NCBI GenBank assembly: GCA_043747295.1
Contig: JAYTPK010000071.1
Coordinates: forward strand, 1-48,695
Source of the DNA: JAAFIP01 sp043747295
GTDB taxonomy: Bacteria; Pseudomonadota; Gammaproteobacteria; Burkholderiales; Burkholderiaceae_C
Length of the DNA: 48,695 nt
Direction: 5' to 3'
This document shows positions 1 to 7,870 of this stretch, piece by piece. The notes under the pieces were generated by a model that was given only the letters and a program-made list of their open reading frames with translations, searched no databases and had not been told where the DNA came from. Each line of letters begins with the position of its first letter. Within the stretch, counting starts at the first letter, position 1. A program made the translations under genes and the position numbers.

Positions 1-213
1 CACCAGGCCCTCGGCGGCCAGCACCTTGAGCGCCTCGCGCAGGGGGGTGCGGCTGATGCCAAAGGCCTGCGCAAGGGTCAACTCGTCAATCCAGCTGCCG
101 GGCTCCATCTCGTGTTTGAAAATGCGCTGGCGCAGCAGTTCCGCCACCTCTTCATAAAGCGCACGCGGGGCCAGTGACACCGGGGTAGTTGCACTGACAG
201 AATTTTTTTCCAT
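1..213 (-). CDS. GntR-family transcriptional regulator, N-terminal part (cut by window edge)
   Basis: Reading the minus strand from the ATG at 213 gives 71 residues with no stop before the window edge. They contain the GntR winged helix-turn-helix, with the characteristic sequence FGISRTPLREALKVLAAEGLV and the upstream ALYEEVAELLRQRI helix, as in the FCD (FadR-like) subfamily. The effector domain lies outside the window, so the ligand cannot be read. The gene is divergent from the methylmalonyl-CoA mutase gene with about 200 bp between them. Regulators in this position often control the adjacent propionyl-CoA genes; that role is inferred from position only. Confidence 0.85.
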   Translation of the reverse strand, partial: MEKNSVSATTPVSLAPRALYEEVAELLRQRIFKHEMEPGSWIDELTLAQAFGISRTPLREALKVLAAEGLV

Positions 214-416
214 TGACCGGTTTCGATTTGCCTAATTTGTAAGCGTGATGAAATACTAAAAATCAATAATTATAAATAACGCAGTCTTGTGCCGAGCACC
301 TTAATTTTGTTGTGGCGGTCTTTTTTGGCCCTATCCGCGACCAATTCCGCGACAGCGCGCAACACCTGCATGAGGCTTAATATGGCAACCAACACAACGC
401 ACACGGTCAAAACACC

Positions 417-2618
417 ATGAGTCTCAAGTCCACAGAATTTAATGCTGGCACGCTGGACGCCTGGGCAGCAGCGGCCGCGAAATCCGCACCGGATGGCAAC
501 ATCCATGCGCTTGACTGGCACACGCCGGACGGCATTACCGTCAAGCCCTTGTACACAGCAACCGACGTTGCTGGTTTGCCGCACACCGACACCTTACCCG
601 GCTTTGAGCCCTACCTGCGCGGCCCGCAGGCCACCATGTACGCGGTGCGGCCATGGACGATTCGCCAATACGCCGGGTTTTCTACCGCCGAGGAATCCAA
701 CGCCTTCTACCGCAAGGCGTTGGCGGCCGGCGGGCAGGGCGTGAGCGTGGCGTTTGATCTGGCTACCCACCGGGGTTACGACTCTGACCACCCGCGCGTG
801 ACGGGCGACGTGGGCAAGGCCGGCGTGGCGATTGACAGCGTGGAGGACATGAAGATTCTGTTCGACCAGATACCGCTGGACAAGGTCTCTGTGAGCATGA
901 CCATGAACGGCGCGGTGCTGCCGGTGCTGGCGGGCTATATCGTGGCGGCGGAGGAGCAAGGGGTGTCGCAAGCCAATTTGAGCGGCACGATCCAGAACGA
1001 CATCCTCAAAGAATTCATGGTGCGCAACACCTACATTTACCCGCCCGCACCCAGCATGCGCATTATTGGCGACATCATTGAATACACGGCTAAGAATATG
1101 CCGAAGTTCAACTCGATTTCTATCAGCGGCTACCACATGCAAGAGGCGGGCGCTAACCAGGCGCTGGAGCTGGCATTTACCTTGGCCGATGGCAAAGAAT
1201 ATGTGAAGACGGCCATTGGCAAAGGTATGGATGTGGACGAGTTCGCCGGGCGCCTCTCGTTCTTCTGGGCCATTGGCATGAACTTCTACCTAGAGGTGGC
1301 CAAAATGCGCGCCGCACGCCTGCTGTGGTGCCGCATCATGAAGGGCTTTGATGCCAAGTCGCCCAAATCGCTCATGCTACGCACGCACTGCCAAACCTCG
1401 GGCTGGTCGCTTACGGAGCAAGACCCGTACAACAACATTGTGCGCACCACCATTGAGGCGATGGCGGCGGTGTTTGGCGGCACGCAGTCGCTGCACACCA
1501 ATAGCTTTGACGAGGCGATTGCACTGCCTACCGAGTTTTCATCGCGCATTGCGCGCAACACGCAGCTCATCATCCAGGAAGAAACGCACATCGGCGCCGT
1601 GGTGGACCCATGGGCAGGCAGCTACATGATGGAAAAGCTCACGCAAGACATGGCCGACGCAGCGTGGAAGATTATTGAAGAAGTAGAAGCCATGGGCGGC
1701 ATGGTGAAAGCCGTGGACAGCGGCTGGGCCAAGCTGAAGATTGAAGCAGCAGCGGCGGAGAAGCAGGCGCGTATTGACAGCGGGCAAGACGTGATTGTGG
1801 GGGTGAATAAATACAAGCTGAAGACCGAAGATGCGATTGAAGCAAGGGATATTGATAATGTGGCGGTGCGGGAGGGGCAGATTGCTAGACTGAAAGAAAT
1901 CAAGTCAAAACGTGATGTAGTCCAAGTATCTACTGCTTTAGATGCTATTACTTTTGCAGCAGGGCATCCTGACAGCAAAGATGCAGACGGCAACGCAGTT
2001 AACCTGTTAGACCTCACCGTCAAAGCCATCCGCCTGCGCGCCACCGTAGGCGAGATTAGCGACGCACTAGAAAAAGCCTTTGGTCGTCACCGCGCTGATA
2101 TTCATAAAGTCAGCGGCGTCTATGCCGCCGCATATGATACAGACGCAAGCCAAGGCGACACGATGGAATACTGGAACCAGCTCAAGAAAGACATAGCAGA
2201 CTTTGCCGAGGTACAAGGCCGCCGCCCCCGCGTGATGATCAGCAAACTAGGCCAAGATGGCCACGACCGAGGTGCCAAAGTGGTCGCCACAGCCTTCGCC
2301 GACCTAGGCTACGACGTAGACATGGGCCCCCTGTTCCAAACCCCCGAAGAATGCGCCCGCCAAGCCATTGAAAACGACGTACATGCGGTGGGCGTATCCA
2401 CACTAGCCGCAGGCCACAAAACCCTAGTCCCCGCCATCATCGCCGAGCTAAAAAAGCAAGGCGCAGACGACATCATCGTCTTCGTGGGCGGCGTGATACC
2501 CCGGCAAGACTATGACTTTTTGTACGCGGCAGGTGTCAAAGGCATCTATGGGCCGGGGACTCCGATACCGGTGAGCGCGAAGGATGTACTGGAGCAGATC
2601 AAGAAAGCGTTGGGGTGA
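417..2618 (+). CDS. mcm: methylmalonyl-CoA mutase (single-chain, B12-dependent)
   Basis: The 733-residue protein should interconvert (R)-methylmalonyl-CoA and succinyl-CoA with adenosylcobalamin, in the cytoplasm. The N-terminal catalytic TIM barrel is recognisable (TMYAVRPWTIRQYAGFSTAEE, SVAFDLATHRGYDSDHPRV, RTHCQTSGWSLTEQDPYNN). The C-terminal cobalamin domain carries the DxHxxG signature in KLGQDGHDRGAKVVA, which supplies the axial histidine, and the GGVIPxQDY segment. Length is normal for the family. The linker between the two domains (about residues 500-520) contains an in-frame copy of the dispersed 44-bp repeat and is locally AT-richer than the rest. It heads a cluster with a MeaB chaperone and propionyl-CoA carboxylase, which fixes its role in propionate and odd-chain or branched-chain catabolism. 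Confidence 0.97.
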   Translation: MSLKSTEFNAGTLDAWAAAAAKSAPDGNIHALDWHTPDGITVKPLYTATDVAGLPHTDTLPGFEPYLRGPQATMYAVRPWTIRQYAGFSTAEESNAFYRKALAAGGQGVSVAFDLATHRGYDSDHPRVTGDVGKAGVAIDSVEDMKILFDQIPLDKVSVSMTMNGAVLPVLAGYIVAAEEQGVSQANLSGTIQNDILKEFMVRNTYIYPPAPSMRIIGDIIEYTAKNMPKFNSISISGYHMQEAGANQALELAFTLADGKEYVKTAIGKGMDVDEFAGRLSFFWAIGMNFYLEVAKMRAARLLWCRIMKGFDAKSPKSLMLRTHCQTSGWSLTEQDPYNNIVRTTIEAMAAVFGGTQSLHTNSFDEAIALPTEFSSRIARNTQLIIQEETHIGAVVDPWAGSYMMEKLTQDMADAAWKIIEEVEAMGGMVKAVDSGWAKLKIEAAAAEKQARIDSGQDVIVGVNKYKLKTEDAIEARDIDNVAVREGQIARLKEIKSKRDVVQVSTALDAITFAAGHPDSKDADGNAVNLLDLTVKAIRLRATVGEISDALEKAFGRHRADIHKVSGVYAAAYDTDASQGDTMEYWNQLKKDIADFAEVQGRRPRVMISKLGQDGHDRGAKVVATAFADLGYDVDMGPLFQTPEECARQAIENDVHAVGVSTLAAGHKTLVPAIIAELKKQGADDIIVFVGGVIPRQDYDFLYAAGVKGIYGPGTPIPVSAKDVLEQIKKALG
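1917..1960 (+). repeat. dispersed 44-bp repeat, copy 1 (inside mcm)
   Basis: It starts GTAGTCCAAGTATC and ends with an AGATGCTATT...TTTTGCAGC tail. It is read in frame as VVQVSTALDAITFA in the linker between the mutase barrel and the B12 domain. Confidence 0.75.
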
Positions 2619-2650
2619 ATGTGTTTCATCTCGTGCGAAACACTCTCTCC

Positions 2651-2674
2651 GTTCGCCCTGAGCCTGTCGAAGGG
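2651..2674 (+). repeat. GTTCGCCCTGAGCCTGTCGA-type repeat, intergenic copy
   Basis: This matches a short repeat seen in many proteobacterial genomes. Further copies in both orientations lie at 3479-3540 inside the linker of the next-but-one gene. It sits between mcm and the DUF4260 gene. Confidence 0.7.
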
Positions 2675-2702
2675 TTCTGTGTGAAATTAGAAAGGAATAG
2701 AC

Positions 2703-3152
2703 ATGCGTATAAATAATCCGTTTGTAGCAGAAGATTTTGATATGCAAGACATTCGTGGAGATCAGTATGCTGCTATGAAACCTGCAAGCACAATTTTGCG
2801 AATAGAAGGCTTCGCCTACTTGGTGTTGGCTTGCGCCATGTATCATTTTCTGAATCTTTCTTGGGCTCAGTTTGCACTGTATTTTTTCGTGCCAGATTTA
2901 GCAATTTTTGTTTATATGTTTACCAATGCACGCATGGGAATGTATGCCTACAACATCACGCATAGCAGCATAGGCGCTGCGTTAGCAGGTTTGATTGGGT
3001 TGCTTATGCATGAGCCGCTATTTTTTCAGATCAGCATAATTTGGTTTGCACATATAGGTTTTGATCGTGCATTGGGTTATGGTTTGAAATATCCGATGGG
3101 TTTTCGCGTCACCCACTTAGGTGTTCTCAAAGGAATGGCAAATAAAGAATGA
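2703..3152 (+). CDS. DUF4260-family small membrane protein
   Basis: The 149-residue protein matches the DUF4260 family: LRIEGFAYLVLACAMYH, then FFVPDLAIFVYMF, YNITHSSIGAALAG, and the C-terminal signature IWFAHIGFDRALGYGLKYP followed by FRVTHLG. Three to four hydrophobic stretches suggest an inner-membrane protein. The function of the family is unknown. A GAAAGGA ribosome-binding site lies upstream of the ATG at 2703. The stop overlaps the start of the next gene (ATGA), so the two are probably translationally coupled, although the family has no known link to methylmalonyl-CoA metabolism. Base composition is clearly AT-richer than mcm, which may indicate separate acquisition. Confidence 0.85.
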   Translation: MRINNPFVAEDFDMQDIRGDQYAAMKPASTILRIEGFAYLVLACAMYHFLNLSWAQFALYFFVPDLAIFVYMFTNARMGMYAYNITHSSIGAALAGLIGLLMHEPLFFQISIIWFAHIGFDRALGYGLKYPMGFRVTHLGVLKGMANKE

Positions 3153-4624
3153 GGCCATTTTTAGTCTATCTACTTCGCTGCGCTGACAGCTCCTATTACT
3201 GCGGTGAAACCGACAGTATGGATGGCCGTATGCAGCAGCATCACCGTGGCGGGATAGGATACACGTCAACACGAAAACCGGTTGTACTTGTTTGGCAAGG
3301 TGAATTTGAAACCCGTGCGGGGGCGATTGAGTTTGAACAGCAAATAAAAGGTTGGTCGCGGGCGAAGAAGGAGGCCTTGATTCGCGGTGATTGGAAGCAG
3401 ATTAAGGCACTAGCTAAATCAAAGTCAACTTCAACAGTTTCAAAATCAACTCCAACCGTTTCAAAAGCAATTTCAACCGTTCGCCCTGAGCTTGTCGAAG
3501 GGCTTAGTGGTGAGAAGGCTTCGACAGGCTCAGCCCGAACGGATGATGAAAATTTAGCAACCCTTCGCCCCTTTGCCAAGCTCAAGACGGGCCAAGTTCA
3601 GGGGGAACGGGTATTGGTTTCATCCATAGTACAGGATGGCGCAGGGCAGCGCCGTGCGATTGCCAAAGCCATCACGTTGCTAGAATCCACCCGCGCAGAC
3701 CATCGTGCGCAAGCGGATGAACTGTTGACTGCGCTTTTGCCGCACACAGGCAAGTCATTTCGCCTTGGCATCAGCGGCGTACCCGGCGTAGGCAAGTCTA
3801 CATTCATCGAAACGCTGGGACTGTACCTGATCGAGCAAGGTCACCGCGTGGCAGTGCTCACCATAGACCCATCGTCCACCATTTCTGGCGGCTCCATCCT
3901 AGGCGACAAAACGCGGATGGAAAAACTCTCGGTGCATGAGAAGGCCTACATCCGCCCCAGCCCCAGCAGTGGCACACTGGGCGGCGTGGCCGAGAAAACG
4001 CGTGAGGCCATGTTGGTGTGCGAGGCGGCAGGCTACGACATAGTGATTGTGGAGACCGTAGGCGTGGGCCAGAGCGAGACGGCGGTGGCAGGCATGACGG
4101 ACATGTTTGTGCTGATGCAACTGCCCAATGCGGGTGACGATTTGCAGGCGATCAAGCGCGGTGTGATGGAACTGGCGGATTTGGTGGTGATTAACAAGGC
4201 GGATATTGACAAAGATGCCGCAACGCGCGCGCAGGCGCAGATCACGTCGGCTATGCGCTTGTTCGGTCAGCAGGGTAGCCCGGCGCATACGCTGCATGAC
4301 GATGCGGTGTGGCATCCGCAGGCTATGCAGTTATCGGCTTTGCTGGGCACTGGTGTTGTAGAGTTTTGGCAGAGCGTATCGAAGTTTACAAATTTACAAA
4401 CTAGCAGTGGCAAACTGGCGCTGCGCAGGCAGCAGCAGTCGCTTGCATGGATGTGGGAGCGTATTGAGGCTGGTTTGAAACAAGCGTTTAAGCAAAACCC
4501 ACAGGTTCAGGCGCTTTTACCGCAGCTAACTAAAAAGTTGCTCAATGGCGAGGTTGCAGCCTCTACTGCAGCACGTAATCTGCTTGAAGTCCAAGTATTT
4601 ACTGCTCAAACAGCTATTAAATAA
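3149..4624 (+). CDS. meaB: GIY-YIG endonuclease domain fused to MeaB-type G-protein chaperone
   Basis: One open frame of 491 codons joins two normally separate proteins. Residues 1-90 are a UvrC/YhbQ-type GIY-YIG domain (FLVYLLRCADSSYYCGET, then EFEQQIKGWSRAKKEALI). Residues about 95-150 are a low-complexity linker built from Ser/Thr/Val/Lys repeats and palindromic repeat DNA. From about residue 155 the protein is MeaB/ArgK: P-loop GVPGVGKST, then DPSSTISGGSILGDKTRM, RPSPSSGTLGGVAEKTREAM, VETVGVGQSE and NKAD. MeaB protects and reloads methylmalonyl-CoA mutase with cobalamin, which fits its neighbour mcm. An internal TTG at 3614 preceded by AGGGGG could start a stand-alone MeaB, so one mRNA might give both forms. 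The last 12 codons and the stop come from a dispersed repeat copy. Confidence 0.9.
   Translation: MRPFLVYLLRCADSSYYCGETDSMDGRMQQHHRGGIGYTSTRKPVVLVWQGEFETRAGAIEFEQQIKGWSRAKKEALIRGDWKQIKALAKSKSTSTVSKSTPTVSKAISTVRPELVEGLSGEKASTGSARTDDENLATLRPFAKLKTGQVQGERVLVSSIVQDGAGQRRAIAKAITLLESTRADHRAQADELLTALLPHTGKSFRLGISGVPGVGKSTFIETLGLYLIEQGHRVAVLTIDPSSTISGGSILGDKTRMEKLSVHEKAYIRPSPSSGTLGGVAEKTREAMLVCEAAGYDIVIVETVGVGQSETAVAGMTDMFVLMQLPNAGDDLQAIKRGVMELADLVVINKADIDKDAATRAQAQITSAMRLFGQQGSPAHTLHDDAVWHPQAMQLSALLGTGVVEFWQSVSKFTNLQTSSGKLALRRQQQSLAWMWERIEAGLKQAFKQNPQVQALLPQLTKKLLNGEVAASTAARNLLEVQVFTAQTAIK
3479..3540. repeat. inverted pair of GTTCGCCCTGAG-type repeats in the GIY-YIG/MeaB linker
   Basis: A forward copy (3479-3502) and a reverse copy (3519-3540) of the CCTGAGCTTGTCGAAGG-type repeat form a hairpin. 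A degenerate third copy follows at about 3560-3609. All are read through in frame as part of the linker (VRPELVEGLSGEKASTGSAR). Confidence 0.75.
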
Positions 4625-4630
4625 ATAGTA
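4586..4630 (+). repeat. dispersed 44-bp repeat, copy 2 (3' end of meaB)
   Basis: It begins GAAGTCCAAGTATTTACTGC and ends AGCTATTAAATAAATAGTA. It supplies the last residues EVQVFTAQTAIK and the TAA stop of the MeaB fusion gene. Confidence 0.8.
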
Positions 4631-4658
4631 ATTTAGAAAATTGAGATAAGAAAAAATC

Positions 4659-6191
4659 ATGCAAGATATCCTAGAACAGCTAGAAGCCAAACGCCAACTC
4701 GCGCGCTTGGGCGGTGGTCAAAAACGCATTAACGCGCAGCACAAAAAAGGCAAACTCACCGCCCGCGAGCGGCTGGAGATTTTGCTGGACGAAGGCAGCT
4801 TTGAAGAGTGGGACATGTTTGTCGAGCACCGCTGCGTGGACTTTGGCATGCAAGACCAGAAGATCCCCGGTGACGGTGTGGTCACGGGCTACGGCATGAT
4901 CAACGGGCGCTTGGTGTTTGTCTACAGCCAGGATTTCACGGTGTTTGGCGGTGCGCTGTCTGAAGCCCATGCAGAAAAGATTTGCAAAGTGATGGACCAG
5001 GCCATGAAGGTGGGTGCACCAGTGATCGGCCTGAACGACTCGGGCGGCGCGCGCATTCAAGAGGGCGTGGCATCGCTGGGCGGTTATGCCGACGTCTTCC
5101 AGCGCAATGTGATGGCCAGCGGCGTGGTGCCGCAGATCAGCATGATCATGGGGCCCAGCGCGGGTGGTGCGGTGTACTCACCCGCCATGACCGACTTTAT
5201 CTTCATGGTCAAAGACAGCAGCTACATGTTTGTCACCGGCCCCGAGGTGGTGAAAACGGTGACGCACGAAGAAGTGACAGCCGAAGAACTGGGCGGCGCT
5301 ATCACCCACACCACCAAAAGCGGCGTGGCCGACCTAGCGTACGAAAACGATGTAGAAGCCCTGCTGATGCTGCGCTGCCTGTACAACTACTTGCCTCTCA
5401 ACAACCGCGAAAAAGCCCCCGTGCGCCCCAGCGGCGACCCGGCGGCGCGCATAGACATGTCGCTGGACACCTTGGTGCCCGACAACGCCAATAAGCCGTA
5501 TGACATGAAAGAACTCATCGTCAAAACAGTAGACGATGGCGACTGGTTTGAGCTGCAGCCGGAGTACGCTAAAAACATTTTGATTGGCTTTGCACGCATG
5601 GACGGGCAGACGGTGGGCATTGTGGCTAACCAGCCACTGGTATTGGCAGGTTGCCTGGACATCAAGTCGTCCATCAAGGCTGCACGCTTTGTGCGCTTTT
5701 GCGATGCGTTCAATATTCCTGTCATTACTTTTGTGGATGTGCCCGGCTTCATGCCCGGCACATCGCAAGAGTACGGCGGCATCATCAAGCACGGTGCCAA
5801 GTTGCTGTATGCGTATGCCGAATGCACAGTGCCCAAGATTACCGTCATCACCCGCAAAGCATACGGCGGCGCATACGACGTGATGTCGTCCAAACATCTG
5901 CGTGGCGACGTGAACTTTGCGTGGCCCAACGCAGAGATTGCCGTAATGGGTGCCAAAGGCGCTGTGGAGATTATTTTCCGTGAAGACAAAGGCGACCCTG
6001 CAAAAATCGCTGCGAAAGAAGCGGAGTACAAAGCCCGCTTCGCCAACCCCTTCGTCGCAGGTGCCCGGGGTTTCATCGATGACGTGATCTTGCCACATGA
6101 AACGCGTAAACGGATTTGTCGCTCGCTGGTGATGCTGAAAGACAAGAAGATAGAAAATCCGTGGCGAAAGCATGGAAATATACCGCTTTAA
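4659..6191 (+). CDS. pccB: propionyl-CoA carboxylase, carboxyltransferase (beta) subunit
   Basis: This 510-residue protein transfers CO2 from carboxybiotin to propionyl-CoA, giving (S)-methylmalonyl-CoA. The acyl-CoA carboxylase carboxyltransferase fold is clear: KLTARERLEILLDEGSFEE, DFTVFGGALSEAHAEKI, the N-terminal oxyanion region DSGGARIQEGVASLGGYA, GPSAGGAVYSPAMTDF, and the C-terminal half FVDVPGFMPGTSQEYGGIIKHGAK and TRKAYGGAYDVM. Length and ends are normal for PccB. Its biotin-bearing partner PccA is encoded at 7871, separated by a toxin-antitoxin pair. The start at 4659 gives the expected MQDILEQLE N-terminus. Confidence 0.96.
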   Translation: MQDILEQLEAKRQLARLGGGQKRINAQHKKGKLTARERLEILLDEGSFEEWDMFVEHRCVDFGMQDQKIPGDGVVTGYGMINGRLVFVYSQDFTVFGGALSEAHAEKICKVMDQAMKVGAPVIGLNDSGGARIQEGVASLGGYADVFQRNVMASGVVPQISMIMGPSAGGAVYSPAMTDFIFMVKDSSYMFVTGPEVVKTVTHEEVTAEELGGAITHTTKSGVADLAYENDVEALLMLRCLYNYLPLNNREKAPVRPSGDPAARIDMSLDTLVPDNANKPYDMKELIVKTVDDGDWFELQPEYAKNILIGFARMDGQTVGIVANQPLVLAGCLDIKSSIKAARFVRFCDAFNIPVITFVDVPGFMPGTSQEYGGIIKHGAKLLYAYAECTVPKITVITRKAYGGAYDVMSSKHLRGDVNFAWPNAEIAVMGAKGAVEIIFREDKGDPAKIAAKEAEYKARFANPFVAGARGFIDDVILPHETRKRICRSLVMLKDKKIENPWRKHGNIPL

Positions 6192-6214
6192 CTGAATCTA
6201 TTAAGCGTTCATAT

Positions 6215-6243
6215 TTGACACTTTAAGCCATAAAAACTATAAT
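6215..6243 (+). promoter_or_regulatory. perfect sigma-70 consensus promoter for the hipBA-like pair
   Basis: TTGACA (6215-6220), a 17-bp spacer, and TATAAT (6238-6243): both hexamers match consensus exactly. The expected start of transcription (about 6250) is only about 4 nt before the ATG at 6254, so the antitoxin message would be leaderless or nearly so. Confidence 0.8.
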
Positions 6244-6247
6244 TAAC

Positions 6248-6261
6248 GTTCTTATGAGAAC
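6248..6261. promoter_or_regulatory. probable antitoxin operator (GTTCT-TATG-AGAAC)
   Basis: A perfect 5-bp inverted repeat with a 4-nt centre spans the predicted transcription start and the ATG of the antitoxin. This is where an autoregulatory HipB-type repressor would be expected to bind. The binding itself is inferred. Confidence 0.5.
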
Positions 6262-6589
6262 ATTTAACTTATTGTCATCCAATAGCATTTGCTCTGAATT
6301 AGGTGGGCGAATCAAACGATTGCGTCTTGCAAAAAATTTAGGTCAGCAACAGTTGGCAGAGATGACGCAAAGTTCACTCTCTTCCGTACGCAGGCTTGAG
6401 GCACAGGGGCAGGGGAATCTTGAATTTTTCGTACGCGTGGCGCAAGCCTTGCAGGCTGTGGAGCAGCTAGAGAGTTTGTTTATTCAGCCCATACAAAGCA
6501 TCGCGCAAGCTGAGCGTGAGCAGTCTCTAGCGCTTAGGCAACGTGCTCGTGTACTAAAAATTAGCGCAAAGTCTGGTGTAAAACCATGA
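6254..6589 (+). CDS. HipB-like XRE-family antitoxin
   Basis: The 111-residue protein has a Cro/CI helix-turn-helix at about residues 17-70 (LGGRIKRLRLAKNLGQQQLAEMTQSSLSSVRRLEAQG) and a charged C-terminal tail. It precedes a HipA-family kinase with an ATGA overlap, the standard order for hipBA type II toxin-antitoxin pairs, in which HipB neutralises HipA and represses the operon. No later ATG would leave the DNA-binding domain intact. The pair lies between pccB and pccA, which would otherwise be adjacent, so it is probably an insertion. Confidence 0.88.
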   Translation: MRTFNLLSSNSICSELGGRIKRLRLAKNLGQQQLAEMTQSSLSSVRRLEAQGQGNLEFFVRVAQALQAVEQLESLFIQPIQSIAQAEREQSLALRQRARVLKISAKSGVKP

Positions 6590-7857
6590 AGAAGCTAAAG
6601 GTTGTTTATGAAGGGTGGGGTGAACGTTGGCCGCTAGGCACATTGGCGGACACGGGGCGTGACATCATGTTTGAGTATTCACCGCAAGCCGTAGAGCGTG
6701 GTTTGCAGTTATCACCCATGCACCAGCCGCTACCACGCGCCGGGGCGGCAGCGGTTTCGTTTAAAGGCGAAGCGCACTCTTATGGATTACCAGGTTTTAT
6801 TGCCGACGCACTGCCCGATGGTTGGGGTATGCTGTTGATGGATCGTGCGCTGCGCAAATTAGGCCGCAACCCACGCGAGGTATCGGTACTAGAGCGTTTG
6901 GCCATTGTGGGTGAGCGCGCCATGGGTGCACTGTCGTTCGAGCCTTCTGACGAAGACATCTTACCTGCGGAAAAACTCCAACTCAAAGAGCTCGCTAAAG
7001 AGGTCATCGCCTTGCTAGCCGACGAAAATTCGGGCGCAAACAAAGCCGATGCACAGCTTCGTCACTTGATGCAGTTAGGCGGTTCACCGCAGGGTGCTCG
7101 CCCTAAAGTGTTGGTTGATTTCAATGCGCGCACAGGGCAGCTCAGTAGCGGCATGCCGCTGACAGGCAGCGCAACGCCATGGCTGATGAAGTTTCCAGCG
7201 GAGAGCGAATACCGCGAAGTCTGTGCTGTTGAAGAACTCTACTCCCGGGTAGCGCGCCACGGCGGCATGGATATGCCCCGCAGCCGATTCTTTGATCTGG
7301 GCACTAAGCACAGTGCATTTGGTGTCGAGCGTTTTGACCGCATGGTGAAAGACAAGCAAGTATTGCGTGTGCCCATTATGAGCATGTCAGCATACCTGCA
7401 AGCTGATCACCGCATCCCTTCGTTAGATTACGAAACAGTGTTGCTGGCCACTTTGCGCATTACGGGTGATCGACGCGAAGTTGTCAAAGCGTTCGAACGT
7501 TGCATATTCAACGTCATCATGCACAACCGCGACGACCATAGCCGCAACTTTGCCTTGCGCATGGACGAGCAAGGAATGTGGAAACTATCCCCAGCATTTG
7601 ATTTGACTTACAGCTTCGGCCCGGGTGGCGAGCATTCGACCAGTGTAGCGGGGCATGGAAAACACATTACGCGTGCGCAATTAATGCATGTCGCTAAAGC
7701 TGGAGGCATCTCCGCGCAAGTAGCGAATCGTTGTGTCAACGAATGGTTAAGCAACGCCCAAGGCATAGCTATGTTATTGAAAGAGCTACCAATTCGGCGC
7801 ACTACGTTGAATGACCTTATGAAGTCTATGGCGTCACGCATTGAATTATTGAATTAA
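6586..7857 (+). CDS. hipA: HipA-family Ser/Thr kinase toxin
   Basis: The 423-residue protein has the family features in order. The N-terminal region contains GLPGFIADALPDGWG. The glycine-rich ATP loop lies in GGSPQGARPKVLVDF, the kinase substrate region is at PWLMKFP, and FGVERFDR follows. The catalytic and metal site is HNRDDHSRNFAL, with LSPAFDLTYS downstream as the DFG-like element. E. coli HipA phosphorylates glutamyl-tRNA synthetase; the target here is unknown. All catalytic residues appear intact, so the toxin is probably active. It overlaps the antitoxin gene by 4 nt. Confidence 0.92.
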   Translation: MKKLKVVYEGWGERWPLGTLADTGRDIMFEYSPQAVERGLQLSPMHQPLPRAGAAAVSFKGEAHSYGLPGFIADALPDGWGMLLMDRALRKLGRNPREVSVLERLAIVGERAMGALSFEPSDEDILPAEKLQLKELAKEVIALLADENSGANKADAQLRHLMQLGGSPQGARPKVLVDFNARTGQLSSGMPLTGSATPWLMKFPAESEYREVCAVEELYSRVARHGGMDMPRSRFFDLGTKHSAFGVERFDRMVKDKQVLRVPIMSMSAYLQADHRIPSLDYETVLLATLRITGDRREVVKAFERCIFNVIMHNRDDHSRNFALRMDEQGMWKLSPAFDLTYSFGPGGEHSTSVAGHGKHITRAQLMHVAKAGGISAQVANRCVNEWLSNAQGIAMLLKELPIRRTTLNDLMKSMASRIELLN

Positions 7858-7870
7858 ATTTGGAAGATAT

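Noticed and set aside
214..416. Cobalamin riboswitch ahead of the B12-dependent mutase
   Set aside because: No B12-box-like sequence or suitable pairing was visible in the 203-bp leader.
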